DNA from: an uncultured Pseudomonas sp.
Lineage (GTDB): Bacteria; Pseudomonadota; Gammaproteobacteria; Pseudomonadales; Pseudomonadaceae
Length of the DNA: 64,000 nucleotides
Reading direction: 5' to 3'
Assembly: GCF_946886105.1 (NCBI RefSeq)
Contig: NZ_CAMPHV010000027.1
Coordinates: 1 to 64,000 of the forward strand
The notes below the pieces were generated by a model. That model saw nothing but the letters and a program-made list of their open reading frames with translations, made no database searches and had not been told where the DNA came from. The position numbers and the translations under genes are program-made. Numbering within the stretch: position 1 is the first letter of the stretch; each line of letters opens with the position of its first letter. Below, piece after piece: positions 1 to 9,279 of the stretch.

Positions 1-1
1 G

Positions 2-775
2 CCCTCCCCCATGCCCCGCCATTGGCACGGCGGCGATGCCTTCAAAACCCACCTGTTCAATGCCATGTCGGTGCTGTTTCCCGATGGCGAGCGCTTCTTC
101 ATCGAGTCCGTACGGCACTTTCGCGGACAAATCGAAGATCCGTTGTTGCAAGAGCAAGTGCGCGGTTTCATCGGCCAGGAGGGCCACCACAGTCGCGAGC
201 ACCTGCGCTACAGCGAGCGCCTACGCGAGCTGGGCTATGACATCGATTACCTGGAGCGCGGCCTGCAACGTCGCCTGGGTTTCGTGCAAAAGCATCTGCC
301 CGCCGAGTTGCAACTGGCGGCGACCTGCGCGGTGGAACACCTCACAGCGATCATGGCCGATGCACTGCTCAAGGACCCGCAGTGGCTGGCCGGTGCCGAC
401 CCACAAATGGCCAGACTCTGGCGTTGGCATGCCCTCGAGGAGACCGAGCACAAAGCGGTGGCTTTCGATGTGTTCACCCAGACCAGCGGCAATCTATGGC
501 TGCTGCGCCGAGCGATGTTGCAGAGCACGTTCTTCTTCACCGTCGACACCCTGAAAGGGCTGACCCATATGCTCAAGCGCGACGGTTTGCTCTGGAACTG
601 GCGGGTTTGGCGCGATGGTTTGAGCTGGCTATGGGGCAAGAACGGCATCTATCGCAAGCTGATCAAAGGCTACTGCGACTTCTACCGCAATGGCTTCCAT
701 CCCTGGCAGCACGACAACCTATACCTCGTGGAGCGCTACCGGGAGGAATTCGACTCCCGGGCCAATGCCGCTTAA
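2..775 (+). CDS. Metal-dependent hydrolase, PF10118-like (5' end outside window)
   Basis: The frame is open to the window edge and the first Met lies inside a conserved stretch (RHWHGGDAFKTHLFNAMS), so the true start is probably upstream. About 254 residues are visible. Glu/His clusters typical of a ferritin-like helical di-metal site can be seen: the ERFF region, GQEGHHSREH, CAVEH and EETEHKAVAFD. This matches the family called predicted metal-dependent hydrolase, whose substrate is not established. It converges with the regulator gene on the other strand, 24 bp away. The family call is firm; the enzymatic role is unknown. Confidence 0.8.
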   Translation, partial: PSPMPRHWHGGDAFKTHLFNAMSVLFPDGERFFIESVRHFRGQIEDPLLQEQVRGFIGQEGHHSREHLRYSERLRELGYDIDYLERGLQRRLGFVQKHLPAELQLAATCAVEHLTAIMADALLKDPQWLAGADPQMARLWRWHALEETEHKAVAFDVFTQTSGNLWLLRRAMLQSTFFFTVDTLKGLTHMLKRDGLLWNWRVWRDGLSWLWGKNGIYRKLIKGYCDFYRNGFHPWQHDNLYLVERYREEFDSRANAA

Positions 776-799
776 GCGCTCGAGTGACCAGCCGCGTGC

Positions 800-3535
800 T
801 CAGGCCAACAAGCCCAGGCCCTTGGCGCGCGCCACCGCCTGGGTGCGGCGCTCGACGCCGAGCTTGCCGTTGATATGCCGGGCATGGGTTTTCACCGTGT
901 GCAGCGAGATGAACAAGCGCTCGCTGATCTGCTGGTTCGAACAGCCCTGGGCGATCAGCTTCAACACCGCCAACTCGCGGGTGCTCAAGGCTTCCGTCGC
1001 AACGCCGCCACTGATTTCATCCGGCTCGGGTTGGACCGCGGGCAACTCGCTCAGCAGCGCCTGGCTGACCGCGCAGCCCGCTCTGCCGCACAACTGGTCG
1101 CGCAACCAGTGCGGCTGATGCACCAGCATTTCATAGAACGGCAACAATCCACCGCCCGAAGCGGCCTGCAAGGTGACACTGAGCTGCTGCTGGGCTTCGC
1201 GCTCGCGCCCGGTGGCCAGTAACAGCAAGGTCAACTGCACTTGGGCGAACACCCCGATCAGTTGGCCGCCCAGGGTTTGCGCCCGCTGACTGAGCGCTCG
1301 CAAACGACGCTCGGCCTCAGGTAGCCGCCCCTGCAGGCGCGCCAGCGAAGCCCGATGCAAGTCGATATGCAGCGACAGCTGCGGATGGAATTCCGGAGCC
1401 GCAGCCGGACGCTCGCCACCGTAAGCCTCGGCCAAACGGTCGAGCCAGGCCCCCGCCAGTTCGATCTGCCCCTGCATCATCCACAACTCGCATTTGACCA
1501 CGGTGATCATCGCCAAGTAGTAGATCGGCGGAACATCCCAGATATGCATCAAGCGCTCGGCTTCGGCGAGCTGGGCGAACGCCTCGGTCAAATTACCGCA
1601 GCGCCCTTCCAGGCTGGCCAACATGCAATGCCCGATCAGTACGCTGATATCACGACAGGCGCGGGCCTCGGCGACCCCGGCGAGCAACTGCCGACGCGCC
1701 GGCTCGTCCTGCAAACGCTGACAAAGCAGGAAGCCTTCGAATTGGCTCAGCCGTGCACGCACCGCATATAAGCGTTTCTGCGACAACCCCTGCAAACGCT
1801 CCTGACCTTGCCGGACATCGTCCAAGGCTCGCAGAATCTCGCCGCGCGCTTGCAGCACACGGGCTCGATCGTAGTGGGTCAGCGCTTCGAACAAGGGATC
1901 GCCGATTCGTTGCGCCAACTCCAAGGCTTCGCGATTGAGCCCGCGGGCGCGCCACAGGTCGCCCTGCACGACCGCCAGATTGGCCAGGGTCGACAGGCAC
2001 ATCAAGCGCTGGCCGTAACGTTCATGGGGCAATCCGGCCAATGCTTCAGCGCAATAACTGCGGGCCTGCCGACTGTCGCCCCGTCCACGGGCGATCACTC
2101 CGCTCACCGCCAACCACTGGGCCAATAACGATTGCTGCTGAGCGGCCGACGGCGCCGGTAGAAAACGACTGAGCCGCGCCACCAGTTCCTGCGCGGCATC
2201 CAACTGGCAGGCCAGGGCCAAGGCCCAGCCATAGAGCATGATCAAGCGCGGCGTACTGGCCAGCAGGCTGTCGGGCAGAGCCATTTTCCAGCGCAGCAAC
2301 ATGGCCACATTCTGCTCGGCCAGCAGCTGCTCCTCGGAGAGGTTTTGCACCAGGCTCGCCGCGACATCCGGCTGGCCGGCGAGCAACGCTTGCTCGATCG
2401 CCTCGTCCAGCAACCCTTGGCTACCGAACCAGCGGCAAGCGCGCAGATGCAGGCTGGAAACCGACACGCCGGATGCAGGCCGGGCGCGCAGTAAATCGGA
2501 AAAGAGATGGTGATAGCGGAACCACTTGCCCTGCTCGTCGAGCGGCACCAAAAACACATGGTGGGCCTGTAGATGCTCCAGGATCGAGGCGCTGTCATTG
2601 GCATCGCGCAGGGCATCGCAGAGCTCCGCGCAAAAGCGTTCCTGGGAGGCGGTCTCGTAGAGAAACGCCTGCACTTGGGGCGGCTGACGCTCGATTACTT
2701 CTTCCAGCAGGTACTCGCGGATCAAACCTTCTGCACCGTGCGGTGCATGGGCCAAACCGGCATGCCCGTCGGCTTCTGCCGCGGCGAGCAACCATAGGCG
2801 CAAGCCGGCCACCCAGCCTTCGCTGCGTTGCAGCAAATTATCCAACGCCTCGGCGGACAACTGCGCATCCTGGCTACGCAACACTTCGACGGTTTCCTCG
2901 GCGGTCAGGCGCAGATCCTGCTCGTTCAGCTCCAGCAACTGTCGCGACAGACGCAAGCGCGCCAAGTGCCAGTCCGGCCGCTGGCGACTGGTCACCAACA
3001 GCAACAGCCCCTCGGGCAAATGGTTGAGGAAAAACTGCAAACAGCGATCGAGCACCGCGCCCTGGGCCAGGTGGTAATCGTCGAGCACCAGCAAAATAGG
3101 CTCGGCCGGGTCGAGTTTGAGCGCCAACTCGTCGAGCAAACCGTCCATCCATTCCTCGAAAGCGAACGGCTGATGGCGCTGACGTAGCTTGAGGACACCC
3201 AGAGAGTCGTCGCCCAGCCCCGGAATGAGTTGCTGCAAACCATTGAGCAAGCGCTCGAGAAAGCGCCCCGGATCGCCGTCGCGCGATCGCAACCCCAGCC
3301 ACAAACTGCGCCATTGCTCCGGCAAGCGCTCGCAAAACTCGATCGCCAACGAACTTTTACCGAAACCGGCTGGCGCACTGATCAACAGCAGACGCCCACC
3401 CAGCCCTGTTGCCAGGCTTTCGCACAGACGCGGACGCGGTACGTAACCGGAAGGCAACGGCGGTCGGAAGAAAGGACCATCCGCCGCGCGCGCGACGGGG
3501 CAGGCGAGGTTGTGCAGGCGGGATAGGTCAGTCAT
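800..3535 (-). CDS. LAL/MalT-type LuxR-family ATP-binding transcriptional regulator
   Basis: A 911-residue regulator. The N-terminal STAND-type ATPase has a P-loop around residues 54-62 (APAGFGKSS) and a Walker-B-like LLVLDDYH. A long helical, TPR-like middle follows. A LuxR helix-turn-helix closes the protein (LSTRELAVLKLIAQG...HTVKTHARHINGKLGV). Members of this class bind an inducer and ATP, oligomerise and activate nearby operons. It sits upstream of, and on the same strand as, the DUF1329/DUF1302/acyl-CoA ligase genes. In P. aeruginosa a regulator of this type (PA3921 by memory) borders the same set, so it probably controls them. The inducer is unknown. Confidence 0.9.
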   Translation of the reverse strand: MTDLSRLHNLACPVARAADGPFFRPPLPSGYVPRPRLCESLATGLGGRLLLISAPAGFGKSSLAIEFCERLPEQWRSLWLGLRSRDGDPGRFLERLLNGLQQLIPGLGDDSLGVLKLRQRHQPFAFEEWMDGLLDELALKLDPAEPILLVLDDYHLAQGAVLDRCLQFFLNHLPEGLLLLVTSRQRPDWHLARLRLSRQLLELNEQDLRLTAEETVEVLRSQDAQLSAEALDNLLQRSEGWVAGLRLWLLAAAEADGHAGLAHAPHGAEGLIREYLLEEVIERQPPQVQAFLYETASQERFCAELCDALRDANDSASILEHLQAHHVFLVPLDEQGKWFRYHHLFSDLLRARPASGVSVSSLHLRACRWFGSQGLLDEAIEQALLAGQPDVAASLVQNLSEEQLLAEQNVAMLLRWKMALPDSLLASTPRLIMLYGWALALACQLDAAQELVARLSRFLPAPSAAQQQSLLAQWLAVSGVIARGRGDSRQARSYCAEALAGLPHERYGQRLMCLSTLANLAVVQGDLWRARGLNREALELAQRIGDPLFEALTHYDRARVLQARGEILRALDDVRQGQERLQGLSQKRLYAVRARLSQFEGFLLCQRLQDEPARRQLLAGVAEARACRDISVLIGHCMLASLEGRCGNLTEAFAQLAEAERLMHIWDVPPIYYLAMITVVKCELWMMQGQIELAGAWLDRLAEAYGGERPAAAPEFHPQLSLHIDLHRASLARLQGRLPEAERRLRALSQRAQTLGGQLIGVFAQVQLTLLLLATGREREAQQQLSVTLQAASGGGLLPFYEMLVHQPHWLRDQLCGRAGCAVSQALLSELPAVQPEPDEISGGVATEALSTRELAVLKLIAQGCSNQQISERLFISLHTVKTHARHINGKLGVERRTQAVARAKGLGLLA

Positions 3536-3867
3536 AACTCGATTTTCTTGAATGAGTGAGTCACAAGGTACGCAATACTTATCCGCTCCAATGCAGACCG
3601 GCAGACTAGCCCCTTACCCCGGTTATTTGAAGCCCAACCAAACACTGGGCAAACATTACGACCGATCGACCTTGGCCTGCAGCATAGACAATCGCGACAA
3701 CCGACTGCAGCCCGAGTTCATCCCAAGGCGACGGATAACATTGCGGAAAACTCACTCTACCAGCACTCGTGCGATGCTGGACACGGCATGCAGCCGTAGA
3801 TCGAGCAGATAATTGCAGGCAAAAAAAACCGGCCCAGAGGGCCGGCTTCTTACATCATGCAACGCTA
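3536..3867. other. Intergenic region between the LAL regulator and the DUF1329 gene
   Basis: About 330 bp without a credible gene. It should hold the regulator's promoter, whose start codon is at the 3535 end, and it holds the terminator of the DUF1329 gene at its right end. No tRNA, repeat or clear operator was recognised. Short reading frames here overlap on both strands and look like chance. Confidence 0.5.
3822..3853 (-). terminator. Rho-independent terminator after the DUF1302-DUF1329 operon
   Basis: Read on the minus strand, a GCCGGCCC/GGGCCGGT stem with a short loop is followed by a run of eight T residues. It lies about 15 bp past the DUF1329 stop codon, the expected place for the operon end. 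Confidence 0.85.
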
Positions 3868-5253
3868 TTAGCGAACGCCGGACTGACGCAGTGCAGCCGG
3901 GGTGTAATCGCTTTCCTTGGCCGGATAGTCGAACACGTAAGCGCTCTTCTCTTCGTTCTTCATACCCAGGGCCAGGTAACGACCGGACAGCAGGTCGTAC
4001 AGGGTCTCCAAGGTGTACCAAGGCACTTTCTTGTCGTAGTAGTACTGAGCATGGGCTTCAGCTACACGCCACAGAGTACCGCGACCGTCGTAGTGGTCGA
4101 TTGCAGCGGCTTGCCAGGTGTCTTCGTCGATGAAGAAGTCACGCTTGGCATAGATGTGACGCTCGCCATCTTTCAGGGTCGCGGTCACATGCCATACGCG
4201 GTGCAACTCGTAACGGCTCAGATCCTGATTGATGTGACCCGCCTTGATGACATCGCTGTATTTCAGCTTCGGCGAGTCGAGGCGGTAGGTGTTGTAAGGA
4301 ATGTAGATTTCCTTCTTACCGTTCAGCTTCCACTCGTAACGGTCAGGAGCACCGTTGTACATGTCGAAGTTGTCGGAAGTACGCAGGCCATCGGCGGCGG
4401 TACCCGGACCGTCATAGGACACCTGCGGAGCACGACGTACGCGACGCTGACCCGCGTTGTACAGCCACGCCAGACGCGGCTCCTTCACCTGGTTCAAGGT
4501 CTCGTGAACCAGCAGAACGTTACCGGCCAGACGCGACGGCGCGGTTACTCGCTGCTTGAAGTAGAACAGCACGTTGCTTTCTTTGCCGGGGTCGGCATCT
4601 TCCAGCGCACCGCGGAAGGTGAACTCGTCCTGGAAATACACCAGGCTGTAAGAGCCGTTGGCTTGCGGAGTCGCCTGGGTGACCAGACGCTTGACGCTGC
4701 CGCCGCGATAACGGGTGATGTGGTTCCAGATGACTTCCAGACCGTCCTTGGGAATCGGGAACGGGTTGGCCTGTTGGAAGTTCTCCAGGCCGTTACCGCC
4801 CTCGACCAAGCGGGTGTTGACCGCGTTTTCCTTGGTCGCCGCCAGAATCTTATCTGGCAGAGTGGCGCTACGATGGGTGGTGAACACCGGCATCTTGTAG
4901 GTTTCCGGGTAGCGCTTGAACATCGCCAGTTGGCCCGGGGTCAGCTTGTCCTTGTACTGATCGACGTTCTGCGCAGTGATGGTGAACAGTGGCTGCTCGC
5001 TGGGGAACGGATCCGACAGGAAGCCTGCGGCATCCGCGGTGCCGGCGTTGGTCGGCAAGCCGCCAGTCCAGGCGGGGATGGAACCATCGGCATTACCGGC
5101 CATTTCTGCGCCGACCGGGGTCAAGGTGGTACCCAACTTCGCGGCTTCGTCCGGCGAAACCGCCGCCATCACACTGCACGCCAGCAGCGACATAGCCAGT
5201 GCGCCGGTTTGCAACAGGGTTTTGGTTGTTTTCATCTGCATATTCTTCCTCAA
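3868..5253 (-). CDS. DUF1329 family protein, envelope-exported
   Basis: 461 residues starting with a Sec signal peptide (LLQTGALAMSLLACSVMAAVS). Next comes the DUF1329 body, rich in Trp/Tyr and with LolB/LolA-like character: WNHITRYRGGS, RVAEAHAQYYYDKKVPWY. DUF1329 proteins are almost always encoded next to DUF1302 proteins, as here, with a 13-bp gap. They are thought to work together at the outer membrane, often in loci for hydrophobic substrates. The last codons are followed by a strong terminator. Molecular function is not established; family assignment is firm. Confidence 0.9.
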   Translation of the reverse strand: MRKNMQMKTTKTLLQTGALAMSLLACSVMAAVSPDEAAKLGTTLTPVGAEMAGNADGSIPAWTGGLPTNAGTADAAGFLSDPFPSEQPLFTITAQNVDQYKDKLTPGQLAMFKRYPETYKMPVFTTHRSATLPDKILAATKENAVNTRLVEGGNGLENFQQANPFPIPKDGLEVIWNHITRYRGGSVKRLVTQATPQANGSYSLVYFQDEFTFRGALEDADPGKESNVLFYFKQRVTAPSRLAGNVLLVHETLNQVKEPRLAWLYNAGQRRVRRAPQVSYDGPGTAADGLRTSDNFDMYNGAPDRYEWKLNGKKEIYIPYNTYRLDSPKLKYSDVIKAGHINQDLSRYELHRVWHVTATLKDGERHIYAKRDFFIDEDTWQAAAIDHYDGRGTLWRVAEAHAQYYYDKKVPWYTLETLYDLLSGRYLALGMKNEEKSAYVFDYPAKESDYTPAALRQSGVR

Positions 5254-5266
5254 AATTCCTGTTCGC

Positions 5267-7168
5267 TTAGAAGTTCATACCGAAGCTGAGAGCCAAGAAG
5301 TCACGGTCGATCGACGTGTTGTACTTGCCACCGAAGAAGTCGGTGTAAGCCAGGCTGGCGCTATAAGTGTTTTGGTATTCGGCATCCAGCCCCAGGCTGA
5401 CTGCTTTAGCGCCTTCGTTGAACAGACCGTTCGGACCGTAGCCATCTACGTCATGCGACCAGGAGACGCTTGGGCGCAGGTTGACACCGGCAAATACGTC
5501 CGGGTAATCCCAGATGGCGCGAGCACGGTAGCCCCAGGATGTGCTAGTAGCAAAGCCATCATCATTGCAATATTTGCTGGCGTTCTCGCCCGTACCGCCA
5601 TTGAGAATGACCGAACAAGTATCAACGAATACGCCAGGTGCTACCTGCGTAGGCGGAAGTTCACCAGGGCCATAGACAGGGTCGCGGCCATAACGAGCTT
5701 CAGAGGTGTCCTCAAGACCACCAATGTGTACAACGCCAATCTCCCCAACCAGAGTTAAGCGGGAAGCCCCCATCACCTGATCGATGAAGTGAGTGAAGGT
5801 AGTCTGGAACTGAGTAATTTCCTTGCGGCGATAGCCGTGCAAATCTTCTCCCGCTGCACCAGTCAGAACAGAGGCGTTAGCAAATGCCCCCCCCAAATTC
5901 TTAACACCCGAATACAGAATGTCAGTGGTATTGAGTTGCACCGGCGCATTCGGGCGATAGCTCAACTCACCAGACCACGCGGTACCGGTCGGGAGGGTTG
6001 TAGAGAAACTTAGGCCATAGAGTTGGATATCCTCAGGATACTCCATGAAATACTCGGAATTGCCAGCAATAGTCGCAGCCGCCAATCCACTTCGAAGTGT
6101 GGCAGTACAACCAGCACCCAAGAGGCCAATACAATTCCCGATAATCCCAGGCACAGCCGCATAAACTGATGGGGCAGCACCAGTTGCACTAAATACCGGA
6201 GTCCGACTGTGGTAATTCATAAAATAAGCGCCGAATTCAGTGTCCAGTGGCTCGGCAAAATAACGGAATGCCAAGCCCCACTGCCCGTCATCACGAGCGT
6301 CGCGGTCACCACCACGCGGCACAATTACACCCTCAGATGTGGTTGTGTACGCTAAAGGACCCGCAAATGGAGCAAGTCCTGCAAGAGCAGGATTCAGCAC
6401 CGCTACATTGTTATCACAACCATCTGCAATAATATCCGCCTGCGCAAAGAAGGTACCGCAGTTATCGACAACGGTCTGGTCCCACTCGATCTGATAGAAC
6501 GCCTCCATAGAGAGGTTCTCGGTCAGGCTCTGGGATATATAGAACATATTGACCGGAATCAGACCTTCCTTGATCTCGGCACCAGGACGGCGGAAAGCAG
6601 CAGCATCGACAGGGTTGATCGAGTTGATGCTGTTCTGAATAAAGGTGCTTTCGCCCCAGCTGACGACCTGCTTGCCGAGGCGCACGGAACCAGGCTGACC
6701 AGCGATATCATAGTTGTGATAAACGAAAGCATCGAGGATCTCGGCACCAGAAGACTGGGCGGCCTGCTTACGGTTGCTGTCGTCGATATCCTTGAACAGG
6801 CGTTCTTCATCCTTCAGTTCGAAATCGTACCAATACTTACCACGCACGAATACGCCGGTGTCGCCGTACTTCAGTTCAAGGTCATGGATGCCCTTGAAAA
6901 TCTTCGAAAAGGTCTCGCCTTTCTTGAAGTTCTGACGGGAGTCGTCGGTGGTCTGCGACAAGCCGTCTCCACCATTGTTACGACCGATCAAATCCGGATC
7001 GGCGCTACGCATCGACCAGCTGGCGCCGACAGACAGCGAAGAGTCGAACTGCCCTTCGATTTCACCGATATTGAAATTCACGCCGAATGCAGGTGCGGCC
7101 AGGGTGGATGCGAGGCTGACTGCCAGAGGCAGTTTCGCCAGACGCCAGGTTTGCTTTGTTTTTGTCAT
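5267..7168 (-). CDS. DUF1302 family outer-membrane protein
   Basis: 633 residues. The N-terminus is a signal peptide (LPLAVSLASTLAAPAFG) followed by FNIGEIEGQFDSSLSVGASW, the usual opening of DUF1302 proteins. The rest alternates like a beta-barrel (repeated aromatic-ended strands) and ends in the outer-membrane signature ...LALSFGMNF. It is first in a minus-strand operon with the DUF1329 gene. Family members are outer-membrane proteins often linked to lipid, sterol or hydrocarbon metabolism. The neighbouring acyl-CoA ligase and thiolase fit that, but the substrate is inferred only. Confidence 0.9.
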   Translation of the reverse strand: MTKTKQTWRLAKLPLAVSLASTLAAPAFGVNFNIGEIEGQFDSSLSVGASWSMRSADPDLIGRNNGGDGLSQTTDDSRQNFKKGETFSKIFKGIHDLELKYGDTGVFVRGKYWYDFELKDEERLFKDIDDSNRKQAAQSSGAEILDAFVYHNYDIAGQPGSVRLGKQVVSWGESTFIQNSINSINPVDAAAFRRPGAEIKEGLIPVNMFYISQSLTENLSMEAFYQIEWDQTVVDNCGTFFAQADIIADGCDNNVAVLNPALAGLAPFAGPLAYTTTSEGVIVPRGGDRDARDDGQWGLAFRYFAEPLDTEFGAYFMNYHSRTPVFSATGAAPSVYAAVPGIIGNCIGLLGAGCTATLRSGLAAATIAGNSEYFMEYPEDIQLYGLSFSTTLPTGTAWSGELSYRPNAPVQLNTTDILYSGVKNLGGAFANASVLTGAAGEDLHGYRRKEITQFQTTFTHFIDQVMGASRLTLVGEIGVVHIGGLEDTSEARYGRDPVYGPGELPPTQVAPGVFVDTCSVILNGGTGENASKYCNDDGFATSTSWGYRARAIWDYPDVFAGVNLRPSVSWSHDVDGYGPNGLFNEGAKAVSLGLDAEYQNTYSASLAYTDFFGGKYNTSIDRDFLALSFGMNF

Positions 7169-7397
7169 CGACGCTACTCCATGTTCTTTTGTTATGGATG
7201 GTGCGGACTATAGCCAGCGGGTATTACTGCTTGATCCCTCGAAAGTGTGATTTGCAAGCCCCCAGGTACTCTAGCTCGATCAATCCGGCGGGCTAGTCCG
7301 ACCCGCCGCAAGCCAAGAATGGCCTGAAAACAGCAATTAGCAAGCCAAACGCTTGTTTGACTATGTAGTCATTTTTGACGAGCGCTACCGACGGGGC

Positions 7398-9080
7398 TTA
7401 CAGAGTCGAAAGGAAACTGCTGCCAGCCGCCTGCCACTGGGCGATATCCAGGCGAATGCGTTTCTTGTCCAACTTGCCAACACTGGTCTTGGGAACTTCG
7501 GTAACAAGGGCGATCTGTGTGGGTATCGCCCACTTGTTGATGTGCCCCTGCTCGACGAATGGCTTCAGGTGTTCCTTGAGCCCCTTGGCATCCAACGCCT
7601 GGCCTTCGTGGAGCACCAGCAAGGCAAATGGTCGTTCCCCCCATTGCGGATCGGCCACACCGACCACGGCGACTTCGCGCACCGCGGGATGGCGGCTGAT
7701 CAGGTCTTCCAGTTCCAACGAGGAAATCCACTCGCCGCCGGTTTTGATCACATCCTTGATGCGGTCGCGGATGTCGATAAAACCCATGCCGTCGATGGTC
7801 GCTACGTCGCCGGTATGCAACCAGCCGTGCTCCCAGAGTTCCTGGCCTTTTTCCGGTTCGCGGTAGTAGCCCTGGGTCAGCCAAGGCGCGCGCAGCACCA
7901 ACTCGCCCTGGGAGTCGCCGTCGGCCGGCAATATTTCGCCTTCGCTGCTCATGATCACGGCGTCGACCAACGGAACCGGTACACCGGCCTTGATCCGGTA
8001 GGTGATGCGTTCGTCTTCGCTGCCAGCCCACATCTCGTCATTGATATGCGCGCAGGAAATCAGCGGACAGGTCTCGGACATGCCATACGCGGCGGTGAGT
8101 TGGATGCCGCGGGCCTTGGCGGCTTCATATAGCGCGCGATTGAGGGCGCTGCCGCCGATGATCATTTTCATCCCGCCGAAATCGTAACCTTGAGCGCTTG
8201 GGGCGTTCAGCACCATCTGCAGAATGGTCGGCACGCAATGGGAGAAGGTCACTTTCTCCTCGCGGATCAGTTTGCACAGCATGTCAGGCTCGTAGCGCCC
8301 CGGATACACCTGCTTGATGCCCAGCATGGTGGCGGCATAGGGAATACCCCACGCGTGCACATGGAACATCGGCGTGATCGGCATATAGACGTCCTTGGTG
8401 CCGAGCAAACGCACGCTGTCGACACTACCCAGCACGCTGGCTTCGGCCAAGGTATGCAGTACCAACTGGCGATGGGTGAAGTACACGCCCTTGGGATTGC
8501 CGGTGGTGCCGGTGGTGTAGAACATGGTGGCGACCGAGTTCTCGTCGAAATCCTCGAACGCATAGGAGGTGCCGGCGGCGGCCAGCAATTGCTCGTATTC
8601 ACCGACTAGCCCCGGCAGCTCGGCGGTTTTCTCTTCGCTGTCGGTCAGCAGCAGGGTTTTCTCGACCGTGGTCAGTTGGCCAGCGATTGCGTTGTACAGC
8701 GGCACGAACTCGCTGTTGACCAGCACGAATTTATCGTCGGCATGATTCATGGTGTAAAGAATCTGTTCCGGCGATAAGCGGATGTTGATGGTGTGCAATA
8801 CCGCGCCGAGCATGGGGATGGCGAACATGCATTCCAGATAGCGATGGCTATCCCAATCCATCACCGCCACCGTATCGCCGGCCTTCACCCCCGCTTCGCT
8901 GAGCACATTGGCCAGCCTGGCGACCCGTTCATTGAAGGTCGCATAGTTGTAGCGCACGCTGTCGCGATAAACGATTTCGCGGGTTTTTTCATAGCGCACG
9001 CCTGACAGCAACAGTCGCTTGATCAGCAGCGGGTATTGATGAGCATTGGCCGCGGGAGGAATGATACGGGTCTGTAACAT
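7398..9080 (-). CDS. Long/medium-chain acyl-CoA synthetase (AMP-dependent)
   Basis: 560 residues when started at the ATG at 9080, which has AGAAGG about 10 nt upstream. A TTG seven codons earlier is possible but less likely. The AMP-binding core MFYTTGTTGNPKG is present, then AAYGMSETCP, the TGD motif (WLHTGDVATID), DRIKDVIKTGGEWISS and the C-terminal PKTSVGKLDKKRIR with the catalytic Lys. It should activate a fatty or other carboxylic acid to its CoA thioester. It lies downstream of the LAL/DUF1329/DUF1302 block and is divergent from a thiolase, so a beta-oxidation-type role is likely. Confidence 0.92.
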   Translation of the reverse strand: MLQTRIIPPAANAHQYPLLIKRLLLSGVRYEKTREIVYRDSVRYNYATFNERVARLANVLSEAGVKAGDTVAVMDWDSHRYLECMFAIPMLGAVLHTINIRLSPEQILYTMNHADDKFVLVNSEFVPLYNAIAGQLTTVEKTLLLTDSEEKTAELPGLVGEYEQLLAAAGTSYAFEDFDENSVATMFYTTGTTGNPKGVYFTHRQLVLHTLAEASVLGSVDSVRLLGTKDVYMPITPMFHVHAWGIPYAATMLGIKQVYPGRYEPDMLCKLIREEKVTFSHCVPTILQMVLNAPSAQGYDFGGMKMIIGGSALNRALYEAAKARGIQLTAAYGMSETCPLISCAHINDEMWAGSEDERITYRIKAGVPVPLVDAVIMSSEGEILPADGDSQGELVLRAPWLTQGYYREPEKGQELWEHGWLHTGDVATIDGMGFIDIRDRIKDVIKTGGEWISSLELEDLISRHPAVREVAVVGVADPQWGERPFALLVLHEGQALDAKGLKEHLKPFVEQGHINKWAIPTQIALVTEVPKTSVGKLDKKRIRLDIAQWQAAGSSFLSTL

Positions 9081-9186
9081 ATCGGGAGCACCTTCTGGCA
9101 ATGGGGTATTGTTTTTTGATCATGCGACTCTAGAGCGCACGGAAGAGCCATAAATCAGTCCAAAGGATGATTTGCCCTGTGACTCT

Positions 9187-9214
9187 TTGGCCACTTTTGG
9201 TCACACGCTAGAAT
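9187..9214 (+). promoter_or_regulatory. Candidate sigma70 promoter of the thiolase gene
   Basis: TTGGCC, a 16-bp spacer and TAGAAT lie 65 bp before the thiolase start in the 199-bp divergent intergenic region shared with the acyl-CoA synthetase. Found by eye against the consensus only. No operator was recognised. Confidence 0.35.
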
Positions 9215-9279
9215 GCTTCCGATAGGCAGTCATAACTGCTCCTATTTTCAATAACCTACGTTTATAAGAGGTGAGTGCA

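Noticed and set aside
3769..5289. 506-residue plus-strand frame over the DUF1329 gene
   Set aside because: Lies opposite a gene with signal peptide and family features; composition is Val/Gln/Arg-rich without a recognisable domain.
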